Translations under genes and position numbers: made by a program | The notes under the pieces: model-generated | Seen by the model: the letters and a program-made list of their open reading frames with translations, nothing else | What the model was told of the DNA's origin: nothing | The model's database searches: none | In this document: positions 9,124 through 17,165 of the stretch, piece after piece | Layout: every line of letters begins with the position of its first letter | Position numbering within the stretch: the stretch's first letter is position 1 | Origin: Chloroflexota bacterium | GTDB lineage: Bacteria; Chloroflexota; Anaerolineae; Anaerolineales; Anaerolineaceae | Direction of reading: 5' to 3' | Assembly: GCA_004347695.1 (NCBI GenBank) | Contig: SLTK01000007.1 | Coordinates: 784,823 to 848,822, forward strand | DNA: 64,000 nucleotides

Positions 9124-10121
9124 GCATTATCCCCAAGGTTGAGCGCTTCTGCCTTGCCCTCCACCTGAACGTCGCGGCCAAGCAAACTGCCGGTAAGCAC
9201 ACAATCCGAGACCATGACACCGTCTTCCAAAATCGAATCGGAGATAATTGCCCGCTCGATTACACAGTTTGCACCAACCGACACGTTCGGCCCAATCACT
9301 GCGGCGTTTATTTGAGCACTGGGGTGAACATATACCGGTGGAATGATTGCCAGGTTTTTGTTTAGCCCCAGGTCAGTGGAATTTGCGTAACCGTGAGAAA
9401 GCAGGTGACGGTTTGTTTCCAGCAATGCCTCCGGGATGCCCGCGTCCAGCCAGACATCCACTTTACGCGTGCGCATTTTTGCGCTGTTTTCCAGCATGAT
9501 ATTGATGGCATCAACCAGGAAGAACTCATTTTTTACAGTCAGGTTACGGCGCATCTGTTCTTCGATTGCCGCCACCAGCTCTTCTCCCTGCCGGAAGTAA
9601 TAAAACCCGACCAGGGCTAATTTATTGTCCATTTCCTTGGGCTTTTCGATCAGGCGGGTTACCCAGCCATCACTGCTCATCTGTGCCACGCCGAAACGGC
9701 GCGGGTCTTCCACCGGGCGCACCCAGGCCAGAGCATCTGCAGTTTCAGCGGCAATTCCGGAAAGGTCGGTTTCGATCATCGTGTCGGAATATGCCATCAG
9801 TATGGGCCCGGTCAGGTGTTCTCGCGCGAGGTAAAGCGCATCCGATTGGCCGCGCATAACCTCCTGGACTGCGTAATGCACCCGTTTTGACGGATGCTGC
9901 TCCCGCATGTGAGCTTTGATCTGCTCCAGTTGATTGGGGCCAACGATAAAGACATATTCCCGTTCCAGCGAATCCGGCAGCGTCTCGAACTGTGCCAAAA
10001 CATAATCCAGCACGGTTTTTCCTGCCAGCGCAATCAATGGTTTGGCTTTGCTCCACGTATGCGGACGCATGCGGGTCCCAAAACCAGCCATTGGCACGGC
10101 GATTTTGATCACTGGTTTCAA
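9108..10121 (-). CDS. Sugar-phosphate nucleotidyltransferase with left-handed beta-helix tail
   Basis: A 337-residue protein. The N-terminal Rossmann-like domain has the nucleotidyltransferase signature PMAGFGTRMRP followed by KAKPLI, typical of glucose-1-phosphate thymidylyl-/mannose-1-phosphate guanylyltransferases. The active-site region LMAYSDTMIE has Asp where many relatives have GD. The C-terminal part (about 255-330) contains hexapeptide repeats (VYVHPSAQINAAVIGPNV...) of a left-handed beta-helix. It should make an NDP-sugar for surface glycans; base and sugar specificity cannot be told. The start is a TTG at 10121 with GGAGG upstream. The gene overlaps the small gene downstream by 16 bp. 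Confidence 0.88.
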   Translation of the reverse strand: MKPVIKIAVPMAGFGTRMRPHTWSKAKPLIALAGKTVLDYVLAQFETLPDSLEREYVFIVGPNQLEQIKAHMREQHPSKRVHYAVQEVMRGQSDALYLAREHLTGPILMAYSDTMIETDLSGIAAETADALAWVRPVEDPRRFGVAQMSSDGWVTRLIEKPKEMDNKLALVGFYYFRQGEELVAAIEEQMRRNLTVKNEFFLVDAINIMLENSAKMRTRKVDVWLDAGIPEALLETNRHLLSHGYANSTDLGLNKNLAIIPPVYVHPSAQINAAVIGPNVSVGANCVIERAIISDSILEDGVMVSDCVLTGSLLGRDVQVEGKAEALNLGDNAWMKK

Positions 10122-10348
10122 ATTGTCCCTCCACAGAAGATGGTCGACGAGGATATTGTAACATTCCCGCTGCAGAAAGACTATTGAAACTCATCCACTC
10201 ATTGGTTGACGTTTGGCGGATATTTTCCTTATATTACTCAGGTTGCCTCGCACTTAATGTCAAAAAGGACCAATTCAATGGACAATAACTCAGTTAAGCA
10301 GAGAAAAAGTGCCAGGCACCTGATTTTAATTAGTTTCGCATCCGGAAA

Positions 10349-11023
10349 TCAGCCAAGCAAGAGCGCCATCTCCGCTTCGGAGCGTAGATCGCGCATAAAA
10401 TGCAGCAGACGATCCCGATCCGGTTCAAGGAACATTGCCGGACCTTCACCACGCACTGTCTGTGCGCCGCGGGCGATGCCGGCGTCGATGGCCACCAGAA
10501 ACTCATAGCCGGTTGAAATTTCAGTCAGTGCTGTGTATTCTTCACGCACAAAATCGCTGTCCGGCTCCTGATTGAATGCTTCCGCCAGCGCCTGCTTGAT
10601 GGTTAACTCGTCTGTATCGGATTGCGGAAAATCAAAAATCTTATGCATGCTTCCCGGCAAATAAACGCTTTGGTGGATACGCCAGATCAACTCCGGGCTG
10701 GTAATACTTAAGCTCAATTCGCGTTCCAGGCCGTTTTCAGTGCGGTGTTCGTCGGGCAGCCCATACAGGTGGGCTGGCGCTTCGATAATTTGAATCATCT
10801 GGCTGGTAAACTGCCGGATGTCGTTGGAATGCAGCAAAACTTCCTGGTTGAAGATGGCTTTCTGACCAACCCAAAATGATATTTCAGCCCACAGCAAACC
10901 CAGATCGCTGTTCATGGCCACGTTTTTGCGCGTAATTACTCCCTGCGAAGTTTCTTTGCGGTTTAAATCAAAAACCACACCAAGGTAAAGCTCGCCTTCT
11001 CGTCCGTTACTGATTTCTGCCAT
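10349..11023 (-). CDS. Hypothetical protein, 224 residues
   Basis: A soluble, acidic protein of unknown family. It contains no signal peptide, membrane segment or known catalytic motif. The first half has alternating strands (ELYLGVVFDLNRKE, AEISFWVGQKAIFNQ); the C-terminus is helical (LLHFMRDLRSEAEMALLLG). Start ATG 11023 has GGGGA upstream. It stands alone between intergenic gaps, so context gives no clue. Codon use and a well-placed ribosome site support a real gene. Confidence 0.7.
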   Translation of the reverse strand: MAEISNGREGELYLGVVFDLNRKETSQGVITRKNVAMNSDLGLLWAEISFWVGQKAIFNQEVLLHSNDIRQFTSQMIQIIEAPAHLYGLPDEHRTENGLERELSLSITSPELIWRIHQSVYLPGSMHKIFDFPQSDTDELTIKQALAEAFNQEPDSDFVREEYTALTEISTGYEFLVAIDAGIARGAQTVRGEGPAMFLEPDRDRLLHFMRDLRSEAEMALLLG

Positions 11024-11122
11024 TGTTCATCCCCTTAAATGGGCCGGAATTGTTGCAAACACAGATGATTTTATCGGTTTACACCGGCTAAAGGTGCAAG
11101 TATCGAACCAAAATTTCGGCAG

Positions 11123-13312
11123 TTATTCCTGCGATTCGACCAGTTGAATCTCCCACAAATGGACATGGGCTGGCTCGCCGGCTCTCTCGTCCAACACCTC
11201 CAGACGCAATGACGAAACCCAATACGCACCGTCGAAGTCCACCTGTGCTTCTTTCATTGCATCGCTGGTCTCCGTCTGCAAGGAATAAGCCACTGGCTTG
11301 CTGCCATCGTCAGGATTGAGAATAACCGTGACTTTAATGGGTTCAGCGCCCAGCAGCAGCAGTACGCCCCGCAGGTAGCGCGGTTGTTGAAAGATCAGTT
11401 CGACCACCAGGGGGTTGGCTGCCGCTGTCCGCACCAGACTTACCCGGCTGCCGTCGAACAGATTGGCCGATACACCGATATCTAACGCTGAATTCCGCAC
11501 GGTGACCATTTCACCGCCAAGTTCTACCTCCCCGCTGACCAGGGCGCGGCGCTCCGCGGATTCCTGCGCCAGGATCTGCTCGAATTGAGGAGAATATGCC
11601 AGTTCAACCAGCGAAAAAGCGGGCTGCCCGTTGGGATAGGGAATCGTTTCAATGGTGCCAATGTCAAATTTAGCGCTGGCCTGGATTTGTGTATACAAAT
11701 CATCGGGCAGCAGGAAAGCAAGTTGATCAATCGCCGGGTCACGCCGGTACAAATAGGGATCCAAAAAGCCGTTCTGGATTCGTTCTAAATGGGCAGGCGC
11801 GAAGAAGCGGCGCAGCGCATCCGGGTCGGTTGACCATTCTGGCCAGACCAATACCTTTCGCTGCGGATGGCTGTCAGCATAAACCAGCGCTGCGCCGTAC
11901 ACCTGCGGCGCACCGAACTGCAACCCTTCGCGGCCATAGTCCTGCTGCCAGCGCGGGCTGCCGGTCAGGGCGCTAAACAAAAGGATCACACTGCCCCCGC
12001 CCGTCGCCAGCAGCAGCGCCGGGCCTGGCAGCCAGCCGGGCATTCTCCGCCAGCGTTGCGCCAGCTCGTTCAGCGCTGCATCGAGTCCGATCACTGCAAA
12101 GGCAGCCAGCAGCGGTACTGCGGGCAATAGATGCGGCAATTTCCCGCCAAAAGGCGCGGCGCCTAGGCTTGCTGACAGTAATCCAATCCAAAGCAGGCGG
12201 TATTCGGGTCGGTGAAAGCGTTGGATGGCTAACCAGCCGCCCCATAATGTGAACGGCGCCAACAGCAAAGGAAACGGTGGGTACGGCCCCATGCGGTAAA
12301 GCACTGGCAGGTTCGGGTCAACGACCAGCCAGGCAATGGGATCGATCACATTCAACGCCGCCAGAAAGAATTGGCCTGCCTTTTGCCAATTGCTGATGTT
12401 CGAGACCAGGTAGCTGCCCGATTCGGCCAGTTGCTGGATGATCCCACCTGGATGGCGCAGCAAGAACACAATCAGTGGCAGACACAATGCTGTTGCTAAA
12501 ACCAGCGCGCGCCTCACCAGTTGCCACTGCGAGCGGTGATACTGCCAATCCAGCAGCGCCAGCAGCAAAACCGCGGTTGGAACCGCCAGGCGCGCGGCGG
12601 GCGCAGCGTAAAACGCCAGCATGGCCAGTGTGACCGCTCCGTAAATGAACCCGAGCCGCCCGGAGCGGTAAAACCCGTAGCTGCTCAGGGCTGCAAGCAG
12701 CAAGCTGGCAGTCAGCGCAATATCCAGCCCGGTGCGTGAGAAATAAAACCAGGCGGGAGTTCCAGCCAGCAGCGGGAGCAGCACCCAACTGTGACGCAGC
12801 CGCAGCCCAAACCGCAGCCAGGCTGCCAATAATAGCCCGGCCAGCAGGCCAAGCAGGGCGTTGCAGGCGCGAATCCAGGTCAGTGTATTCACCCGGAAAA
12901 GTTGAGGCAGCACCTGCAAATAAACGCCAGTCCCCAATCCATACGGAGTGCTGCCGCGTAAATAGGCCGGCAGCAGGGCGCCGTCTTCGCCCTTGAAACC
13001 ATTACGGATCAATTCAACGGCGCGCAGGCTGGGGTACACTTCATCCGGGGTGACCTGAGCAGGGAAATGCGTCAAGCCGAACAGCAGCACTGCGGCGGCC
13101 AGCAGCAGCCCGAACCCGGCGTAGAGCCGTTCCGATCGCAGCACCGCTCGCCAGCCCGTCGATCCCCGGGATGAGACCTGTACCGCTCCGTTTGGCCCAG
13201 CCTGAACTTCCAAATTCAAGCTTTGGCCCGGCCGGGCGCTGAGATCGACCTGTGTCCCAACCCGCGACGAAATCTCAGCATCTGGGCGAGGCGGCGCAGG
13301 ATCGGGATTCAC
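11123..13312 (-). CDS. Large membrane protein with glycosyltransferase-39/ArnT-like core
   Basis: A 729-residue protein. A cytoplasmic N-terminus of about 65 residues is followed by about ten membrane segments (about 70-460) and a C-terminal extracellular part of about 260 residues without membrane helices. The first extracytoplasmic loop carries PDEVYPSLRAVELI, the acidic motif (here DE) typical of GT-C enzymes of the RgtA/ArnT/PMT type that use lipid-linked sugars. The C-terminal domain could bind carbohydrate (LRLEVLDERAG and VHLWEIQLVE resemble a beta-sandwich). It likely glycosylates proteins or polymers on the outside of the membrane. Start is GTG 13312, with only a weak ribosome site. 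Confidence 0.78.
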   Translation of the reverse strand: MNPDPAPPRPDAEISSRVGTQVDLSARPGQSLNLEVQAGPNGAVQVSSRGSTGWRAVLRSERLYAGFGLLLAAAVLLFGLTHFPAQVTPDEVYPSLRAVELIRNGFKGEDGALLPAYLRGSTPYGLGTGVYLQVLPQLFRVNTLTWIRACNALLGLLAGLLLAAWLRFGLRLRHSWVLLPLLAGTPAWFYFSRTGLDIALTASLLLAALSSYGFYRSGRLGFIYGAVTLAMLAFYAAPAARLAVPTAVLLLALLDWQYHRSQWQLVRRALVLATALCLPLIVFLLRHPGGIIQQLAESGSYLVSNISNWQKAGQFFLAALNVIDPIAWLVVDPNLPVLYRMGPYPPFPLLLAPFTLWGGWLAIQRFHRPEYRLLWIGLLSASLGAAPFGGKLPHLLPAVPLLAAFAVIGLDAALNELAQRWRRMPGWLPGPALLLATGGGSVILLFSALTGSPRWQQDYGREGLQFGAPQVYGAALVYADSHPQRKVLVWPEWSTDPDALRRFFAPAHLERIQNGFLDPYLYRRDPAIDQLAFLLPDDLYTQIQASAKFDIGTIETIPYPNGQPAFSLVELAYSPQFEQILAQESAERRALVSGEVELGGEMVTVRNSALDIGVSANLFDGSRVSLVRTAAANPLVVELIFQQPRYLRGVLLLLGAEPIKVTVILNPDDGSKPVAYSLQTETSDAMKEAQVDFDGAYWVSSLRLEVLDERAGEPAHVHLWEIQLVESQE

Positions 13313-13331
13313 GGCCTGAACCTACATTGAA

Positions 13332-14570
13332 TTAGACGTACGCCAGGGCCTGATCGAAGTCCTCGAGGATGTCTTCAACGTTTTCGATGCCAACCGATAA
13401 CCGCACCAGCCCGTCGGTCAACCCGACCTTCAGGCGTTCTTCGCGCGGCATGCCGGAATGGGTCATGCTGGCCGGGTGTTGGATGAGCGTGTCGGTGTTC
13501 CCCAGGCTGACCGCCAGCGTCATCATGCGCACATGATTGAGCAGGGTTTCACCAGCCGCCAGGCCGCCGCGCAGCTCAAAAGAAATCATGCCGCCGAAGC
13601 AATGCATTTGTTTGCAAGCCAGGGCGTAATCGGGGTGCGATTCGAGTCCGGGGTAATAAACTCGCTCGACTTTTGGGTGAGCTTCCAGGTAGCGTGCAAC
13701 CTGCATGGCATTTTTACAATGCGCTTCCATGCGCAGTTCAAAGGTTTTTAGCCCCATAACTGCCAGCCAGGCATCAAACGGCGACTCGGAGCCGCCGAAA
13801 TTCTTGATCGCCCCAAAAAGTGGCCCTTTGACCCAGTCAACATGGCTGCTGATGACCGCCCCGCCCACCACTACCCCGTGACCGGCCAGGTATTTGGTGG
13901 AAGAATGGAGCACAACATCCGCGCCGAGCGTCAACGGCCGTTGGCCGTACGGAGAAGCAAAAGTGTTATCCACATACAGCCAGGCGCCATGGCGGTGAGC
14001 GATCTCCGCCACTGCCGCCAGGTCAACGATAGCCATGGTGGGGTTAGCCGGGGTCTCGGCATACGCCATGACGGCTTCCGGGCTGGCGGCGAAGGCCGCT
14101 TCCCAGTCAGCCGGCGCAACATTATGCAGCCAGACCACCTTGACGCCGTAACGCGGCGCATATTCCTTCAGGAACACGTAGGTTGCGCCGTACAGCGCTT
14201 CCTGGGCGATGATAGTCTGCCCCTGACGCAGGGTGGCCATGATAGCCGATGTGATCGCCGACATGCCGGTGGTAAAGACCTGTCCGGCGACGATTTCTTC
14301 GACCGGCCGGTCCGGCTGGGCGCGCAGAAGGTCAAGGCCTTCAAGCGCGGCATATTTGGCTGCCAGTTGCACCTGATTCGGGTTTTTGAAACGCGTGTAG
14401 GTATATCCCGGGTCCGTGCCCTTGAAAATCGCCGCACCGGTGGCGACATCCGGGAAGGAAAAAGCGGATGTCTGGTAAATCGGCGCAATGTGAGAGTGCT
14501 GCGGATGCCCCTCTTCGGCAACATGGTTGACCAGCGTGCTAATGCCGTGCTTTGGGTTGATTTTCCCCAT
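13332..14570 (-). CDS. Cys/Met metabolism PLP enzyme, methionine gamma-lyase-like
   Basis: A 412-residue fold-type I PLP enzyme of the cystathionine gamma-synthase family. It shows the N-terminal YTRFKNPNQ, the PLP-stacking region TGMSAITSAI, the AETPANPT motif, the DNTFASPYGQRP segment and the PLP lysine in HSSTKYLAGH. These features fit methionine gamma-lyase or O-acetylhomoserine sulfhydrylase; the two cannot be separated by eye. The start ATG 14570 has AGGAGA upstream. No SAM-I or other methionine-type riboswitch is recognisable in the 200 bp leader. The gene stands only 19 bp upstream of the large membrane protein gene. Confidence 0.9.
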   Translation of the reverse strand: MGKINPKHGISTLVNHVAEEGHPQHSHIAPIYQTSAFSFPDVATGAAIFKGTDPGYTYTRFKNPNQVQLAAKYAALEGLDLLRAQPDRPVEEIVAGQVFTTGMSAITSAIMATLRQGQTIIAQEALYGATYVFLKEYAPRYGVKVVWLHNVAPADWEAAFAASPEAVMAYAETPANPTMAIVDLAAVAEIAHRHGAWLYVDNTFASPYGQRPLTLGADVVLHSSTKYLAGHGVVVGGAVISSHVDWVKGPLFGAIKNFGGSESPFDAWLAVMGLKTFELRMEAHCKNAMQVARYLEAHPKVERVYYPGLESHPDYALACKQMHCFGGMISFELRGGLAAGETLLNHVRMMTLAVSLGNTDTLIQHPASMTHSGMPREERLKVGLTDGLVRLSVGIENVEDILEDFDQALAYV

Positions 14571-14783
14571 GAAATTCTCCTGTGATTAAATTGTGATTGT
14601 GGGGGTTTACTTGCAAATGATATGGAATTACTGCGTGGATATTATAAGCCCGAGTCGCGGAGTGCATTCTGAATTTGAACGCACCATTTCCGCTGATCAA
14701 TGTCCTCATATTCGCAGTGCGCTTCCGGTTTGCGCGGTTTATGCGTCCTCATGCAGGATGAAAGCACCACGCACCCTTAATTC

Positions 14784-15830
14784 TCAATCGCCATGCACGT
14801 GCTCATGGCGGTGGTGCAAATCCGGCCAGTGAGGATGTACATGTTCCAGCGGGGTGTGAACGTGAGCGTGCGAATGCCAGCCGCTTTCCGGGTATTGCTC
14901 ATGAACGTGCAGGTGATGACCATCCGTGTGGGTGTGCCGATGCTCGTGTTCCTGTACCAAATGCTGGTGAGCATGCCCATGCTGCTCGTGGTAAAGCAAA
15001 GCAATCGAAGCAGTAAATAAAACCGCTGCCACGCCATGCTGCCAGGTAAAGGTTTCGCTTAACAGCAGGATGGACAGCAGCACGCCCCAGAACGGCGCGC
15101 TGGAAAAGATCAACTGACTGCGGGTGGCGCCTAATTGTTGAGCAGAAGAAATATAGAGCACAATACTGAAGCCATACGACACCACCCCGATCCCCAGGCC
15201 GCCCAGCACTTCGAGGGATGTTCCTGTCAGCGGGGCCAGGCTAAGGCCAATGATCAGGTTGGTGGTCCCGGCCGCCAGCCCCTTCCAGAAGGTGGATTGG
15301 GCCGGGGTGATCCCATCGATCAACGCAGTGACATGGTTGTCAATGCCCCAGCACAGACAGGCAGCAAGCACCAACAAACCGGCCAATATACCCGCCGCTC
15401 CTTCGCCGGCTGCCAGAATGACTGCTGCCAGGAAAATACCGGCGGCGGCAATCCAACTGCGCCGGGTCAAATAGTCTTTGAAAATGAAATGCCCCAGTAC
15501 AGCAGTGGCGACCATTTCCAGGTTCAACCACATGGAAACGGACGCAGCGGATGCCAACTGCAGCCCGGCAAGCAGCGCCAGAGGGCCCAGGATGCCGCCG
15601 AATACGATGGAACCCAGCAGGAGCAGTGCATTCCGGCGGTCCATCTGCCAGGGCGGGGTAAATTTTCGTTCGCGCAGGAGCAGCAGAACCACCCCCAGCG
15701 CAGCACCCAGATACAGCAAACCGGCAAGCTGAAAGGAAGTCAGGCGGGTCAGCAGCGGTTTACTGAGCGGGGTGGCTGCGCCGAAGAAAAGAGCGGCTAA
15801 GAAGGCTGTCAGGAAAGCAGGGGATTTCAC
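14784..15830 (-). CDS. EamA/DMT-family transporter with histidine-rich C-terminal tail
   Basis: A 348-residue protein with about ten membrane helices in two EamA repeats (residues about 1-280), e.g. LFFGAATPLSKPLLTRL at the start and GVVSYGFSIVLYISSAQQLGA in the second half. The last 70 residues form a hydrophilic tail rich in His (about 24), often as HxH: HGHAHQH, HEHRHTHTDGHHLHVHE, HVHPHW. Such tails are known from metal transporters and chaperones and bind Zn, Ni or Co. Standard EamA proteins lack it. The topology would place the tail in the cytoplasm if the first helix follows the positive-inside rule. Start is GTG 15830. Confidence 0.85.
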   Translation of the reverse strand: MKSPAFLTAFLAALFFGAATPLSKPLLTRLTSFQLAGLLYLGAALGVVLLLLRERKFTPPWQMDRRNALLLLGSIVFGGILGPLALLAGLQLASAASVSMWLNLEMVATAVLGHFIFKDYLTRRSWIAAAGIFLAAVILAAGEGAAGILAGLLVLAACLCWGIDNHVTALIDGITPAQSTFWKGLAAGTTNLIIGLSLAPLTGTSLEVLGGLGIGVVSYGFSIVLYISSAQQLGATRSQLIFSSAPFWGVLLSILLLSETFTWQHGVAAVLFTASIALLYHEQHGHAHQHLVQEHEHRHTHTDGHHLHVHEQYPESGWHSHAHVHTPLEHVHPHWPDLHHRHEHVHGD

Positions 15831-15879
15831 GCTGGTATGTTACTCCCACCACCTGAAAAGATCAATGCTGCAACAGCGA

Positions 15880-15971
15880 GTGCCCCACGCACGCGGGGGT
15901 GATCCGTTATTGCATCCGGGATTTACGAAGCTGGCACTATATTTCCCACACACGTGGGGATGTGGATTGAA
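15880..15971 (+). CRISPR. Two-repeat CRISPR remnant (type I-E-like repeats)
   Basis: The first repeat-like unit is at 15880-15906, with CCCCACGCACGCGGGGGTGATCCG. The second, at about 15941-15971, has CCCACACACGTGGGGATG followed by a diverged end. Both have the hyphenated palindrome of I-E repeats, and equivalent bases lie exactly 61 bp apart, the normal I-E repeat plus spacer length. No third repeat is seen 61 bp up or down, and no cas gene is in the window. The spacer is about 33 bp. Confidence 0.5.
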
Positions 15972-15991
15972 ACAAACATGTTTATAAAATC

Positions 15992-16287
15992 ATTAGTGGC
16001 ATCCGGTTTCACCATGTTCGAGGAGCGCTGCATCAGGTAAACCCCCACCTAATTCTCGATGGGGCAAGGTCTCCCGACCTACCTCATATGGAGCGCAGAC
16101 TAATCGATCAAGATCAGGAGCAACGCACTTTGCAAGTGCATCGCACCTCAAAAACGTCGGGTGCGTTGCTCCTGGGCTAACCAGTTGGCTAATTATCACC
16201 ACTCGAGGAGCGATGCACCTGCTCTTAAGCTGTCAAAGGCAGGTGCAAGGCACTGCCAAAGTGCCTCGCACCTTAAGATGCCAGTTC
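15992..16287. repeat. Cluster of palindromic repeats including a 58-bp element
   Basis: Between the CRISPR remnant and the next gene there is no coding sequence. The core is AGGAGCAACGCAC (16116-16128) facing its perfect complement GTGCGTTGCTCCT (16161-16173), with a 32-bp spacer. A second related arm AGGAGCGATGCACCTGC starts at 16206 and pairs with GCAGGTGC at 16239. The same arms recur near 27.8 and 50.2 kb. Confidence 0.75.
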
Positions 16288-16926
16288 TTACCCGAAGCGC
16301 TCTTCTTTCCAAACATCCGCCTCGTTGTGATACCCGGCCTCCTCCCAGAAGCCAGGCCGGTCCTGTCGCATCCACTCCAGACCGCGCAGCCATTTGGCGC
16401 CTTTCCAGAAATACGGCGTAATCAAATCATCGCGACCGGGGATGGCGCCGACAACACCACGCAGCGGAAAACCATGGTCGGGGGTGATGGGCTCGCCGTC
16501 GTAGTGGGTAGCCATGAGAAAGTTTTCCGCAAGGGCCACTTTTGCCGGAATGTTGACCGTAAAGCCGTACTCGGCATGCTGCATGACGAATTTGGCTGTA
16601 GGCAGCGGCTTGAAAATGCCTTCATCGATCAGTGTACGCACGGAAACGCCTTCCCAGGTTGTATCGACCTTGCTCCAGCGCGTGACGCAGTGAATGTCCA
16701 TCTTTAAAGTCGTGCGCGGCAGTTGATTGAACTCTTTCCAGGTCAGTTCGACCGGTTTTTCGACTTCGCCCCAGATGCGAAATGTCCAGGTATCCAGGTT
16801 GACGCGCGGGACGGGGCCGTAGTGCAGCACCGGGAAGCGGTTGGTCAGGGATTGCCCCGGCGGCAGCCGGCCCTGGTTGCGCGCCTCATCCTCATCTTCT
16901 TTCCGGCGAAAGGGATTAAACATCAT
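16288..16926 (-). CDS. Stand-alone molybdopterin-dependent oxidoreductase (sulfite oxidase fold)
   Basis: The predicted 212-residue protein consists almost only of the molybdopterin-binding sulfite-oxidase fold. It has the Cys ligand to Mo in MDIHCVTRWSKVDTTWEGV, the motif HYGPVPRVN near the start and GFPLRGVVGAIPGRDD, with the YFWKGAKWLRGLEW end. It resembles MsrP (YedY) and its archaeal/Chloroflexota homologues but lacks a Tat signal peptide, so it is probably cytoplasmic. The substrate is unknown. The start ATG 16926 has AAAGG upstream; the frame is open 66 bp further. No partner cytochrome b gene (MsrQ) is adjacent. Confidence 0.88.
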   Translation of the reverse strand: MMFNPFRRKEDEDEARNQGRLPPGQSLTNRFPVLHYGPVPRVNLDTWTFRIWGEVEKPVELTWKEFNQLPRTTLKMDIHCVTRWSKVDTTWEGVSVRTLIDEGIFKPLPTAKFVMQHAEYGFTVNIPAKVALAENFLMATHYDGEPITPDHGFPLRGVVGAIPGRDDLITPYFWKGAKWLRGLEWMRQDRPGFWEEAGYHNEADVWKEERFG

Positions 16927-17108
16927 ATTTGCCTTTCTGGTTGCCCTCAACCAATAAGACGAATTATACCCGGCCAAGGCGCCAGATGCCACGTGTCAAG
17001 CGTAAAGGAAACGTGTCAAGTATCAGGTGCCGCGTGCCAGGCTTCGATAGGCTCAACCACCGGGGGGAAGGCGACTCGCGAGCCGCCATCTTCATGACCC
17101 CTGGCACG

Positions 17109-17137
17109 TGACACGTGAAACAGTACCGTGCTATACT
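17109..17137 (+). promoter_or_regulatory. Promoter of the histidine kinase operon
   Basis: GTGACA (17109-17114) and TATACT (17132-17137) are 17 bp apart. The start of transcription would fall near 17144, about 22 nt before the ATG at 17166. Confidence 0.6.
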
Positions 17138-17165
17138 CAAAACCACAAATTCAATGGGGAATTTT

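Noticed and set aside
13842..14585. A long open frame opposite the methionine gamma-lyase-like gene
   Set aside because: Antisense to a well-supported PLP enzyme; composition matches a shadow frame.
14571..14783. A SAM riboswitch before the methionine gamma-lyase-like gene
   Set aside because: The conserved SAM-I core cannot be found on the minus strand of this interval.
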